NCBI GenBank assembly: GCA_008508345.1
Contig: QNGE01001012.1
Location: forward strand, 39,685 to 103,684
Direction: 5' to 3'
Source of the DNA: Paragonimus westermani
Lineage: Eukaryota > Platyhelminthes > Trematoda > Plagiorchiida > Troglotrematidae
DNA length: 64,000 nucleotides
Positions 25,401-36,536 of the stretch are shown here, piece by piece. Under the pieces are notes generated by a model. The model ran no database searches. It saw only the letters and a list, made by a program, of their open reading frames with translations, and was not told the origin of the DNA. A program made the translations under genes and the position numbers. Position 1 is the first letter of the stretch. Each line of letters begins with the position of its first letter.

Positions 25401-27952
25401 TGGAAGTGGAAATTGGTTTGATATTTACCAGGCAGAAAGCTAGATATTTGCTCGCATAAATTACAGAACGAATTTGAACACGTTTAAAACATGCTGAGCC
25501 TAAGTGGATATCTCAGCGGTCGGTAGATAAAAACAGCAAAAAAATGAAGCGTAACATGGCCCACACAGCGAATAAACGTCTATTTTACCACCCCACCATA
25601 CAACGGTGGAAATACCAGTGAGATCATCACCCGCTGTTTTTCTGATGCAGTTGAATATACCTATTCTGCAAAATGGGTGATCTCATCGTTTTTACCCGCG
25701 ATGCCTTGGTGCTAAGCCACGAAAATAGCTTGCCCAGATTCTCCCCGTTATTTATGGTTATTATCTCTGTTGTTATTAACAAACGGGTTAAGGTGGAACA
25801 GATGTTATAAATAACTTGCAACTACCTTCTGAAATGGCTTCTCAGATTTTTGAGAGACAGCTACTACCAGCGGCACTGCTTCTCGCCTGATTGATACTGA
25901 TCACCAAGTCGAGTCAGATTATGCTCTCCTAATCGTTCCCAAAGTCCGTCAAACCTATTCGGAAGCTGTCAGAATGTAAGTGTTTTCAACCGTAGAGACT
26001 ATCGTCATCAGGCTTTATAACCCACTTTTCTGTGCACAAAGTAGTTCATGCAAACCTTCCACCTCTTTTAACCACTTATTCCACAACTGTTGTAAGCCAT
26101 AGCAAGCATGAATCGGTTGACCCCAGCGGACGCGTCCCATATGTGACAAGTCTGACACGCGTCTGTCTACACTTCCACTCCAACAGGCTGTGATCTGCCC
26201 GAAATAAGTGGCTTTGAATCATCTGTTTAATTATTCTTACTCACATATGTAATGCGCAAATACCTCGTGTAATTGTGAAAGCTCAGTGAGGACTACCAGA
26301 AAATGAGTAGTTGCACAGTCGTTTTGTTTTTAACTCTACGAGAACCCAAATGATTCCTGTGTTTGTCGAATCACTTTGCAATTATTAGTCCACCTTGATC
26401 ATTTGTTACCACATGTGCCGCTTGGTATTTCGTGCTCGATATGCAGCTCAATTAATCTTGAAGGTCCCAGTTTACCGTTTCGGTGTTGTACATGATACTG
26501 TGCTGTTGATAGATCTATGTGCACAAATGGTTAGTTGTGTGAACAGCTCTAACACCTTAAAGTACGATTAGTGTTAGCGAGTGGAAGGTGTCCAGGTGGG
26601 TGTTCGTATAAATATGTACACTTTAAAATACCTCGGGCTTTTTTAAGTCAGTCGCAACGCCTACTCAGATTTAATTGTTTTTCAGCGTTTTGTGCGGATT
26701 TTTAGGTACTTTATGCTTCTCAGTCCACTGCTAATGATATATTGTTAGATATCGGAATCAAAGACTATTCACCACGATACTGCGAGCCTAAAGATTGCAC
26801 CGTGAACAGGATTAGCAGTAAGCCGAGACGAGCGCTTTAACTAGAAAGGGTTAATAAATCTATGATCATATCTTTCCGCGGTCTAAGTTGGAATATACAC
26901 CTCACACCATTAGGATCGCCACTCATGGCACAGCATGGCACATCGTTTGTCAGTGGAGTTACCGATTCTCCTTCCGGATGTAAAACTCCCTTTTGCTACC
27001 ATTTTGTTGTTATGCCCCTTAAGAACGTGAATGACTGGGGTTCTTCGTACCACTCATTTCATTGGTTGCGTTGTTAATATCACCGATGCAACTAGTTTTA
27101 AACGCTTAGGTTGAATTGGCCTACATGTCGACGTACTGAGGATAACGTTGTGAAATCAACTGCACTTAACCTTTATGTCGCTTACAGGACTGGAAGAGTT
27201 CAATATTGATTTTTTTATTACGAGGACTCCGGTAATACATGCGAAAGCGAAATCAGAAACCGGGTGCTTTAGCTTACTGTCCACAGCCGAAGTCGAACTC
27301 GATGTATCGGTTAACCCCACAATAGGTAACCCAACAACTCTTTCGCTTTCTTCGAGGTGGGACGACAATGAATACGCGCCCGTAAAAGTACGACGAGATG
27401 CCGTTCATCTGCTGCAGTTTTATTCAATAAATTATTGGCATTCACTATTCTAGATGGTGATAATGATATACCCTGTTCAACAGCTGCATTTAAAGCTCGG
27501 GAATTTGCACAGGACGTTTGGAACTTCTGTGTGATATAGCTAACTGATTAACACAATCTTTTTTCGAGAGGAAGAAAACTACGGCATTACATCTGATATT
27601 TTATTGAGGGTATTATCTGACAGAAAAATCAGAAACACACGAAGATACGCTAACTTATCCCCGTATTCGTATATCTTACATGGGTAGGGTACAAATGTAG
27701 CCAACAATTGACATTATGTATGTCAATAATTGTTGGTTCGTCGCTAATAGATTGATCATTAACTGTATGGTCACATAATATTTGCACCTCGCTTCATTGT
27801 CTCCGGTGTGCAAAAGTAGTATCATTCCGTGTCTGATTAAGAAATAAGTTTGTTCCCCAAACCTTGCCTAAAATATATCATTTGTAGTAGGTAGGTACGG
27901 TAGATGAAAGACATTTAAACAGCTCCTGAAGAGATAGAATCATACTGTAGCG
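22440..27952. other. No supported gene; one possible tail motif
   Basis: Mostly featureless. On the minus strand near 25995-26010, GCCTGATGACGATAG is followed by GGTTGAAAAC, resembling the CTGATGA...GAAAAC strings in PLE tails. A short hairpin lies at 24100-24120 (GGACAACC, loop CGATA). At 27175-27453 a 92-codon plus frame follows a plausible splice acceptor (CGCTTACAG), but its length is at chance level and I recognise no domain, so it is not called as an exon. Confidence 0.4.
27701..27736. repeat. Hairpin-forming inverted repeat
   Basis: Arms CCAACAATT+GACAT and ATGTC+AATTGTTGG pair over 14 bp with a 3-nt bulge (AAT) and a 5-nt loop. The arms pair fully apart from the bulge. Function unknown; too short to call a microRNA precursor. 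Confidence 0.6.
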
Positions 27953-28143
27953 AGAAGGCGTCCAACAAAGCACAATCTTTATTGTCCAAATCGCTAGTCA
28001 CATGCAACGCGCGCTCTCTTGTTTATGAGTCGTAATTCCAACCCGCAGCACCCCCGGTTTCCGTTCACACGTCATGTGCACTTCTGACCGGTTTACTTGC
28101 GTGACCGGTGCCTTCTATCGGAGGGTTTTTCGCTTGCCATTCC
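27953..28143 (-). mobile_element. Penelope-like element fragment (linker / GIY-YIG region), ends at an N
   Basis: Positions 27953-28059 match 35098-35205 with only scattered substitutions, in the same orientation, including the string CACATGCAACGCGCGCTCTC. In the copy at 35212-35643 this segment reads on into PLE endonuclease sequence, so this is the same element family. Past the shared part the match stops where the other copy enters its C homopolymer; here the sequence is CACCCCCGG and continues. An unresolved base sits at 28144, at the end of the matching element, which hints at an assembly join inside a repeat. Confidence 0.6.
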
Positions 28144-28144
28144 N
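28144..28144. other. Single undetermined base (N)
   Basis: One of two Ns in the window. It lies at the upstream end of a PLE piece; the other N, at 35211, lies inside a copy of the same family. Confidence 0.95.
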
Positions 28145-28477
28145 TATTGAGTAGCCCAGCAAATTGGAGTAACCCTATAATGCTAATCTCGTTAATAACC
28201 CTAGACAAGTCTGTTAACGACCAAAACTAGTTTTTATTTTTTTTAAAATCCATCGAACTGGATTCACTGGTGAGTCTACAGTAGAGTGATAGAGCTCTCG
28301 TAGAAACTGAGCCCAGCAAGAAGTTGCAGGAAACAGAAAAATGGGTACACGCAAACAAATGGTTTATGTAGATCTAAAAAATAACCTTTGAGGTGACCCA
28401 CCAATCTAAACATTACGCACGAATAAGTGTGGCTGACACGGAGTATGATAACCCAGTCATGTCCAATGCAACCTCAG

Positions 28478-28620
28478 TGACGCAGTTGCCAAGCTAGCCG
28501 TCTTATTCAATTGTGCCCACAGTACTGCACCAGACCGCAGCATGGAAAGGCTTCATTGACGAGAACTGAACAGAGCGAAACCCGAGTCCGATACTTTCTT
28601 CCGAAATAGATCAACTGAAA
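28478..28620 (+). mobile_element. Hammerhead-SINE copy with decayed ribozyme
   Basis: The copy reads GTGACGCAGTTGCC (A-box region), GCATGGAAAGG, TTGACGAG at 28556-28563, then AGAGCGAAACCCGAGTC at 28572-28588. These align in order with TGGCGCAGTGG, CCGTGGCAAGG, CTGACGAG and AGAGCGAAACTCGAGTC in the intact copy at 63849-63967. The ribozyme differs at the first core base (C to T), has mismatches in stem II, and a C-A mismatch in stem III. The GAAA and GTC core elements remain. Probably inactive. Confidence 0.6.
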
Positions 28621-30187
28621 ATGTCCTTGGGAATGCGGCAGCTGTGATCAACTGTCAGTGTTGGTAAAATATATATGACTGAATTTGTTAGGAAATAAAC
28701 TACCGATCATTTTTATCCTCTTGATAGAGACCACAGCTGATAGGTCATTGAGTGAAATATATTTTTCACTTCATCAGGCCACAGTGATACACCAAAGCAA
28801 GTCTGATTTCAGCACGTCAGTTCTGTCTCAGGTTGCTTGCGTTTAACATAGATGGAGAAGTTGTTTGTAGGGCGATGTGCATTTTAATTTTAACTGGCAG
28901 GTCAATAAAACCTATGCAGATAGTATCGCGCTTGCAGGTCCTACAGGCTGAAACTAAAGTTTATGGTAGCGAATGAGTTTAAATAATGTAAAACTAACTT
29001 TACGATCCAAGCAGTCACTGTGTCGACCTTCTCTATGGTACTGGTAATTTTTCGAGCGTTAATGAAATTCTGGTTGTTTCACCGGCTCTTGATGATGTGA
29101 AGATGGCCGTGCGTCAAACTTTATTCTTTCTCGTTGTGTTTTCATCGATGGTCCAGATATAACGGAAAGCTTAGAACTCTCAACTTTATGTGAGCAGCGA
29201 ATTTATATTATGATAAAACCAATTAACATCTGAAACCACAGGGCATACTGACTGAAATGTGGATCTGAAGTTGTGTCGTAAGACAACATTCGGTTAGTTA
29301 CGAACGTAACCGAAGGAGCCTGCACGAGTAAGTGCCTTAACCCAACTCAGCCAAGATAATTGTCATAATCACTTCCGATAAAATTTTTGATGCGGTTAAT
29401 CAATGTAGTCTAGTTAAATATCTCTAGGTGGTCAAAAGCGAGGTGTATATGAATCTCTACCAAACGTATGACTGTTCATAAACACACAGACTGACACAAA
29501 GCAGGCCACTACGATTTCGTTTCGAAAGAATGTATACGGTGCGCAACCGTACATCGCCCGCCGTGCGATAGAACTACATAAAATAGTACGGGGACTTTCT
29601 TACCATTTGACTACAAGCACCAGTATATCTTGCTTTGAAGCAGCAACATGCTGAAGGCAAACTGGGTAGTTCGTAGATTCATACACCTGGCGGAGTCAGC
29701 AAAAGGCCGATTACACTCCGAAAAATGTGTGTGACTGCCCATCCACAGGGAATGTTGAGTTCTTAATAAATGAGTTGGTTCAGTAATCGGCATTGTAAAT
29801 GAGTACATGCCTACAGAAGCCTCTGATACGCGGTTCGGATACTATCCCTGGACGATTCTGAAAAATGCACAACTGAAGAGTTTTAGACTCCAAATTATTT
29901 TTTTTTCAATTATTCGGGGATATTCGACTTTCTAACGATGGCCCAACAACAACTGTCAGCTACTCCGGTCTGGAAGTGGGGATACAGAGATTGTGCAGCA
30001 TATTGTCATCCGACACTTCTGTTCACAGCAATCTCCAAAGTACGATATTTTTGTGGTTAAAATTCGGCTACCTATTCTGGAACAACGTGAATTACGTGAG
30101 AAAAAGCTACAGAGCTTTTCCTGCAGAAGTGCTCGTGACTTTCATGAATAGCCTGTTGAAATCAAACCGTCGGTTTACTGGTATCTT
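28621..30187. other. No recognisable gene
   Basis: No supported feature. A 72-codon plus frame at 29976-30194 leads into the RT scrap that follows and may be part of the same element, but I see no motif in it. On the minus strand near 28760, GGCCTGATGAAGTG again resembles PLE tail strings. Confidence 0.4.
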
Positions 30188-30360
30188 CTTTTGAACATCT
30201 CTAATGTCTTAGATAGGGTGAACCATCCAATCTTATTACAAAATCTCAGCAGTTATGTTGGTGTATGACCACGGTGATTTACAGCTTACCGTGAGTCCAT
30301 CTTGAGTCCTCTACAATTCATTCTGTTCGGCGTTGAAATGCTACATATCGTCGGTCTATC
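30188..30360 (+). pseudogene. Non-LTR reverse transcriptase scrap (CR1/Jockey-like)
   Basis: In one frame with a stop at 30266: LLNISNVLDRVNHPILLQNL (30191-30250), matching the FxDxSKAFDxVNHxxLLxKL block of non-LTR reverse transcriptases, then AYRESILSPLQFILF (30284-30328) for xxQGSxLSPLLFxLF. No YADD block follows clearly. Downstream frames to 31042 show no domain I can name. Clade assignment is a guess from the DRVNH block. Confidence 0.5.
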
Positions 30361-33300
30361 AGAACTGTCCGACGTCGATATCACAGGGTTAACCGAAGGT
30401 GGGGGCATTCTACAACGGAATACTTCAGTAGTGTGTTTTATGCACCAGTCATTTGGAAACCAGTGCTGCCAGATTTAAAGACAAGAACACCTGCTTATAA
30501 AATTGCGTTTTTTAGCATGCAGTAAACCCCAGAATAGAATATCTCAGTGAAAAATACACTGGAACCCTGATAATAGTCCATTCAGCTGCAATCACAGCTT
30601 TTGCAGACCAGGTAAAAAACGAGTATGACACCGTTTTCAAAGGTGGAATCTGCCAAAGTTATTACTTTCAAGTTTTCCTTATTGTGTGCAAGTTCGTTTT
30701 GCGTTGTCAGGTTGATAAGTATGTACAAAATTACCACCCTCATGTAAAAATAGACAAGTGGATTGAAAAGTATCAGAGTACCTGGTGTGACCTATTGCCA
30801 AGGAAGGCAGTTAGTACTGATTCACTCCCCACTGAACTGTCAGCTTGTGGCGAGAAGTTAATTCCAGCTACAAAACTATACTCACATCTGTTCATACACA
30901 AACAGACATTAAACAGAACTGGAAACTGATTCCTTTAGAACTCGGTTTCAACTGGAAAGGTGACAATACTACCATGGGTTTCATTGAGACTCACACCGAA
31001 TTGCGACCTTTAAATTTCCCCCCAATTAACACCCGTAGTTGACAGGCATGAAAATCAACATGCTCAACACTTCTTTCAAACCTCTGTCTAACGGACTGAC
31101 ACGTCACCCGGTCCGCTTATACGTAACTGTCTCCTGCTTCCTTTCTGTATGTTTTGGCTGGTAAATGACTGTCACCATATTGCTTCGACTTTTCTTTTGA
31201 GCACACTGTGTATCAGTGTTCTGTTTCTCGTTCGCCTATTCCTTCTATATGAAAACGTTCTGTTTACATATATGAGGCCACAAAGAAAGTTTGTTGTACG
31301 ATCAATACAAGAGCAATAATGCACTAGCACTAATCAAAGCCACCTCGTAAAAACATGAAACTGGTTATCATAACAAAAACGTCTGATTACTCAAATATAG
31401 AGCACAATGAAGTGTGCTTGGCATTTCACGCACATACATTCGATGAATACGAATGGCCTACGTGTCACTGTGAAACAGTAGTATTACCCAAGGATGTGCA
31501 AGGTGGCCCTGTTTAAAATTGTATAGACAGAAGTTCATCCACGAGTAAGAGACTAGATCATCAGCTCAATTCCCGCGAATTGTCCCGAACATAGAGTTAC
31601 CACATATTGACGTATTGTGAGTCCAAAACTGATTAAAACTCAGTGAAAACACACTAACTTTGTGAAGGAAAACTGGACTAGTAAGGACCTGTGAAGTATA
31701 AGTATCATTTTGGGCCAATGTACAGCAAAATGTGGAGAAACCAGAACGTTAAAGTAAAACACATGTTAAGTAAGCTTCGCAACAACTGGATGACTGGTGG
31801 AATAGATCGCAAATCAAGCTATTAATAAGCACCTGTTAGTTTATGTACCTGTCTAGGTTTAAAACAGTGTGCAACTAGCACAAACGTATTCTCGTCATTG
31901 TGACATTCCACAATTTACACTAACGCAGTGACTGCATTGTAAGGCTGGCGAAAATTGTGTTCTTGTTTTCGAGTTCCTCTGGAAAATTTGAGCGGAAGAC
32001 GTCGTAAGTGCTTGGTATTTGCCTAGCAAACTAACCTAACAAATTACAGCCAGGGCCACTGACAGAACTGTTGCTTCGATTAATATGAGCAAAGCAAAAT
32101 AGGTAAACTTGAAGAGATTTCATACATTCAAATTTATTACCATTTCGGCCCCAAATTTTAAACCCAACCCTCCGAGTAAGTTTGTCAGAGATGCATTGTT
32201 ACTAAGTCACTGTTCAATAGCAGGCACATCTAACTTCGCTGTAAGTAGTGCCGACTGAATATCTCTCTCTGAATACCAGACGAAGAGACAGTCTTCATTC
32301 AACTGTTTAAGAAGGCGGAAATTTGGTTTTTCTGCCTGCCTGCACACACAGCTCCAAAACTACATTGCTGTGCCGTTTAAATATTGCTGTAATATTAGCA
32401 TCTAACACTGCTTCCATACTAAGTAACTGCTGACAAAACTTTGAATTTTCTGAAATTTATATTGCTTCCAGTGAATAAAGATTGTGGCCCAAGAGCGGAG
32501 AATACACCTGTCGAAACTATTTGCGTATGTATACAATTTTTAATGTTAGGCCTTCTTATACTCAGCACAATAATTATCAGTGTTAGAGGGGTTCTTGTTT
32601 GAGAGAAAATTAGTACGACAAATGAGATGCACTCCAACAAGAAGAACATGAGTACACGAAATTTCCCATCAGCGTGATTATCATTCATGAACCATCTCTG
32701 CTAAAACAAATTCTGACAAAGCTGTAACATTACTTCTAATAACAACAAGCAATGACGAGAACTTACTATAGTGTACCTGACTTTCTGCTTTGTGGCCTTA
32801 TGACTTTAATCAGGATGTTCACCTGTGGAAAATAAGTCTCCCACCTAAAAAAACTAAACGCTTACGTAAGCTATTTTACAGTCATATAGATTACGCAACA
32901 TAGAGCGACCTTCACAATGTTTATCGATTTTTATTAATCGAATTTACTAAACAGCCGGAGAACAAGATTTTGCCTATCAACTCTCATTATTTTGCTTGAG
33001 CGAATCCATCCACCTTAAAATCATAGCCTGATCTGTTTAGTTTTTGTGAGTAGTTTGCAAACACTTCAAAATTGTCATCGTAGAAGCGCCCTATACAGGG
33101 GTTATTCACCTTGTTTTGCACCGGTGAGATTTAGATTGTTACGTTAATCTAGCATAGACACAGACGAACAGAGTTCATCGCCTTGTGCCGTTAATTTTGC
33201 TCAGCAATAACGTTACACTCCTCTCTTCAGTGTTTGCTACAGGACACTTCCGTAACTGCCACTTCTTTTCCGGTCAAACGCATCATCTACGTCGTGTCTT

Positions 33301-33609
33301 TCAAGTCACAATGCAATCCAGTTCATTGAGTTGGATAAGCCTAATAATAAGAAGCCAAAAAACGCTTATTTGATATATTGCTGCTTATGAACACACAGAG
33401 GTAGTAATAAATTCCTTCCTTTGAAACGTGTTATGGTAACATCATCCCATTTATACTATGGGCAAACTCATCACAAACTGCTCTGAAGTTCGGTTACTGT
33501 TTTCCTTTTGAAACTGTTGGAAGTGAAGCTATTCAGTTCATTAACATTTTGAAGCACGTACTCAAATAACTGAATTCATGAAAGTGCACGTTCGCAAAGT
33601 ATAACAGAC
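30361..33609. other. No recognisable gene
   Basis: The stretch contains two overlapping plus frames at 30684-31042 that could belong to a retroelement, but no motif supports it. Nothing else was seen on either strand. Confidence 0.4.
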
Positions 33610-33877
33610 AATTTTTGCGAACAAATACAGCCTGAACATAGAGGTAGGAGAGCATATAGTGATGGGTGGTAACATTCTATACTGATCCTTCATTACCAGA
33701 CAACAATAGACGGGAATATATATAACACAAGTGGGGTGGGGGATGAAGTAGTGAAACAGCAAATGTGGTGGACGACAACCTAAAATTATTAAGTCCATGG
33801 GAGTTTTGTGGTTTACAGATAATTGTTTTTGCACACAGTGCGGATTGAGACAAGTCGCGACCGCCTCGACGGAACGC
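33610..33877 (-). mobile_element. Penelope-like element, endonuclease C-terminus and 3' tail (copy 1)
   Basis: Minus-strand copy of the PLE end seen at 34627-34929. Positions 33702-33877 match 34753-34929 with only a handful of differences, so the two copies are young. Reading gives VEAVATCLNPHCVQKQLSV, which corresponds to the family C-terminus EAxAxxxLNPxLCVQKxxV. Beyond 33702 the match resumes after an extra block of about 33 bases (near 33670-33702) and can be followed weakly to about 33610. It sits about 750 bp downstream, in the same orientation, of copy 2, an arrangement typical of partially tandem PLE copies. Confidence 0.7.
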
Positions 33878-33885
33878 TTCGGCTC

Positions 33886-35210
33886 CGGCTGGAAATGAAC
33901 CGGCGCAAGAGGCGACATTACCATCCAAAACAACCGTTTTGCTACCTTCGCTACTAGGCCATCACTGGTCAAGTCAAGCAGATGAAATCAATAGGAATGG
34001 CCCATCAGTTCCGAATCTACTGTTTGCCCCGATTTTGTTACCTCACTTTTAACTATCATTACAAACATAGCTAACCTCAAGTTCACATTAAACCTAGGTT
34101 ATACCCACAACTAGATTACACACTGTGTTTCCGTCAACTCACACCGTGGTCTGTAACAGCGGTAGCAATTTTCATTCAAATTTGGGTGATGGTGAATATC
34201 CAATTGAGTGGCATAAGGACCAGCGAATTGAGGTCAGCAATGCAATAATCACAAATTTAGCTCGCACTTACAGCGTACGCACTCAGAAAGCTATTCCGTC
34301 CAAACTGTATTGGAAAACAGTCTGTGTCACCTTGATGGAACTCCTCAGTAATGCATTTCTTGAGTATGAACTGCGACAACACTTTTATGAAGCAACCGTA
34401 ATAATCGCCAGTTTGGCAATGTAATTAATATCAGGTACGATCAAGTTGTCCTACTTTGAGACGCGGTTAAACTCACTTACCAGCAATGTTCAAATCCATA
34501 CTAATCCACCTGAATAAGATTGTCCCCTATCGGTATTTAACTACGTACCAAGTAAGTGATCGATGAACTAATCATAAAATTATGAATTTTGAGCTGTCGT
34601 TTTGAATTTATGTTTTTTAAACTTATTTATTTATGGCAGAACCGTGTGGCCAATTTCGTATATGCCATCTTCAGAGAAAAATATATTTGGAATGATTGTT
34701 TCCCTAGATAAATTTGAACACAGTGGTGAAAAGGCAAGTCGTGATAGGTGGTAACAATAGACGGGAATATATATAGCACTAGTGGGGTGGGGGGGTGAAG
34801 TAGTAAAACAGCAAATGTGGTGGACGACAACCTAAAATTATTAAGTCCATGGGAGTTTTGTGGTTTACAGATAATTGTTTTTGCACACAGTGCGGATTGA
34901 GACTAGTCGCGACCGCCTCGACGAAACGCAAGAAACGTGGATTGATGTGGCGCATTATGAACCCGAATGTTGATTTTATATTAATCCGGTCGCCCGTTGC
35001 TAACATGTCCGGTGACAGACGAAGCCGGAAGTTTATGTGATTACGGAGCAAAGGAAATAGACTGCGCAATCACAGATGGAATCCATTCTACAAATTGTAG
35101 CGATAAGGCGTCCAATAGAGCACAATCTTTATTGTCCAAATCGCCAGTCACATGCAACGCGCGCTCTCTCGTTTATGAGTCATAGTTCCAACCCGCAACA
35201 CCCCCCCCCC
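33886..35210. repeat. Inverted repeat, left arm (about 1.3 kb)
   Basis: Each base at x pairs with 70422-x in the right arm. All stretches I compared are identical, including encoded frames of 99, 96 and 67 codons. The arm ends at 33886, where the left flank has an extra CCGGCT unit. The inner end is a run of ten C abutting the N at 35211. See the finding for the artefact-versus-real question. Confidence 0.95.
34627..35210 (-). mobile_element. Penelope-like element 3' half (copy 2, left arm)
   Basis: Mirror image of 35212-35795: GIY-YIG remnant, C-terminal blocks, stop, and 3' tail. See the right-arm entry for the reading. The order on the minus strand is N, endonuclease, then tail, so the two PLE copies in the palindrome point away from each other. 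Confidence 0.75.
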
Positions 35211-35211
35211 N
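35211..35211. other. Single N at the palindrome centre
   Basis: Flanked by ten C on the left and ten G on the right. It is the exact symmetry centre of the 1.3-kb inverted repeat. Confidence 0.98.
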
Positions 35212-35795
35212 GGGGGGGGGGTGTTGCGGGTTGGAACTATGACTCATAAACGAGAGAGCGCGCGTTGCATGTGACTGGCGATTTGGACAATAAAGATTGT
35301 GCTCTATTGGACGCCTTATCGCTACAATTTGTAGAATGGATTCCATCTGTGATTGCGCAGTCTATTTCCTTTGCTCCGTAATCACATAAACTTCCGGCTT
35401 CGTCTGTCACCGGACATGTTAGCAACGGGCGACCGGATTAATATAAAATCAACATTCGGGTTCATAATGCGCCACATCAATCCACGTTTCTTGCGTTTCG
35501 TCGAGGCGGTCGCGACTAGTCTCAATCCGCACTGTGTGCAAAAACAATTATCTGTAAACCACAAAACTCCCATGGACTTAATAATTTTAGGTTGTCGTCC
35601 ACCACATTTGCTGTTTTACTACTTCACCCCCCCACCCCACTAGTGCTATATATATTCCCGTCTATTGTTACCACCTATCACGACTTGCCTTTTCACCACT
35701 GTGTTCAAATTTATCTAGGGAAACAATCATTCCAAATATATTTTTCTCTGAAGATGGCATATACGAAATTGGCCACACGGTTCTGCCATAAATAA
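35212..35795 (+). mobile_element. Penelope-like element 3' half (copy 2, right arm)
   Basis: Frames hop but read in order. CSIGRL near 35300 fits YxGRT of the GIY-YIG domain. EWIPSVIAQSIS near 35333-35368 fits the HxPEWL...SAI block. LATGDRINIKSTF then leads to LRFVEAVATSLNPH, CVQKQ (35533-35547) and, one frame over, TKLPWT with a stop at 35579-35581. The 3' tail includes CTGAAGATGGC at 35748-35758. This is the endonuclease end of a PLE with at least three frameshifts. The matching family member at 27953-28143 continues upstream of the C/G run. Confidence 0.75.
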
Positions 35796-36536
35796 ATAAG
35801 TTTAAAAAACATAAATTCAAAACGACAGCTCAAAATTCATAATTTTATGATTAGTTCATCGATCACTTACTTGGTACGTAGTTAAATACCGATAGGGGAC
35901 AATCTTATTCAGGTGGATTAGTATGGATTTGAACATTGCTGGTAAGTGAGTTTAACCGCGTCTCAAAGTAGGACAACTTGATCGTACCTGATATTAATTA
36001 CATTGCCAAACTGGCGATTATTACGGTTGCTTCATAAAAGTGTTGTCGCAGTTCATACTCAAGAAATGCATTACTGAGGAGTTCCATCAAGGTGACACAG
36101 ACTGTTTTCCAATACAGTTTGGACGGAATAGCTTTCTGAGTGCGTACGCTGTAAGTGCGAGCTAAATTTGTGATTATTGCATTGCTGACCTCAATTCGCT
36201 GGTCCTTATGCCACTCAATTGGATATTCACCATCACCCAAATTTGAATGAAAATTGCTACCGCTGTTACAGACCACGGTGTGAGTTGACGGAAACACAGT
36301 GTGTAATCTAGTTGTGGGTATAACCTAGGTTTAATGTGAACTTGAGGTTAGCTATGTTTGTAATGATAGTTAAAAGTGAGGTAACAAAATCGGGGCAAAC
36401 AGTAGATTCGGAACTGATGGGCCATTCCTATTGATTTCATCTGCTTGACTTGACCAGTGATGGCCTAGTAGCGAAGGTAGCAAAACGGTTGTTTTGGATG
36501 GTAATGTCGCCTCTTGCGCCGGTTCATTTCCAGCCG
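35212..36536. repeat. Inverted repeat, right arm
   Basis: Reverse complement of 33886-35210. It diverges from the left arm at 36537: the left flank carries GGCTCCGGCTGG where the right reads GGCTGG, and after about ten more bases the flanks are unrelated. Confidence 0.95.

Noticed and set aside
27175..27453. 92-codon frame after a splice-acceptor-like CGCTTACAG
   Set aside because: The acceptor is plausible but the length is at chance level, no donor or neighbouring exon could be recognised and no protein family comes to mind.
34125..34424. 99-codon frame duplicated in both arms of the inverted repeat
   Set aside because: The duplication is explained by the inverted repeat itself; the frame has no recognisable domain.
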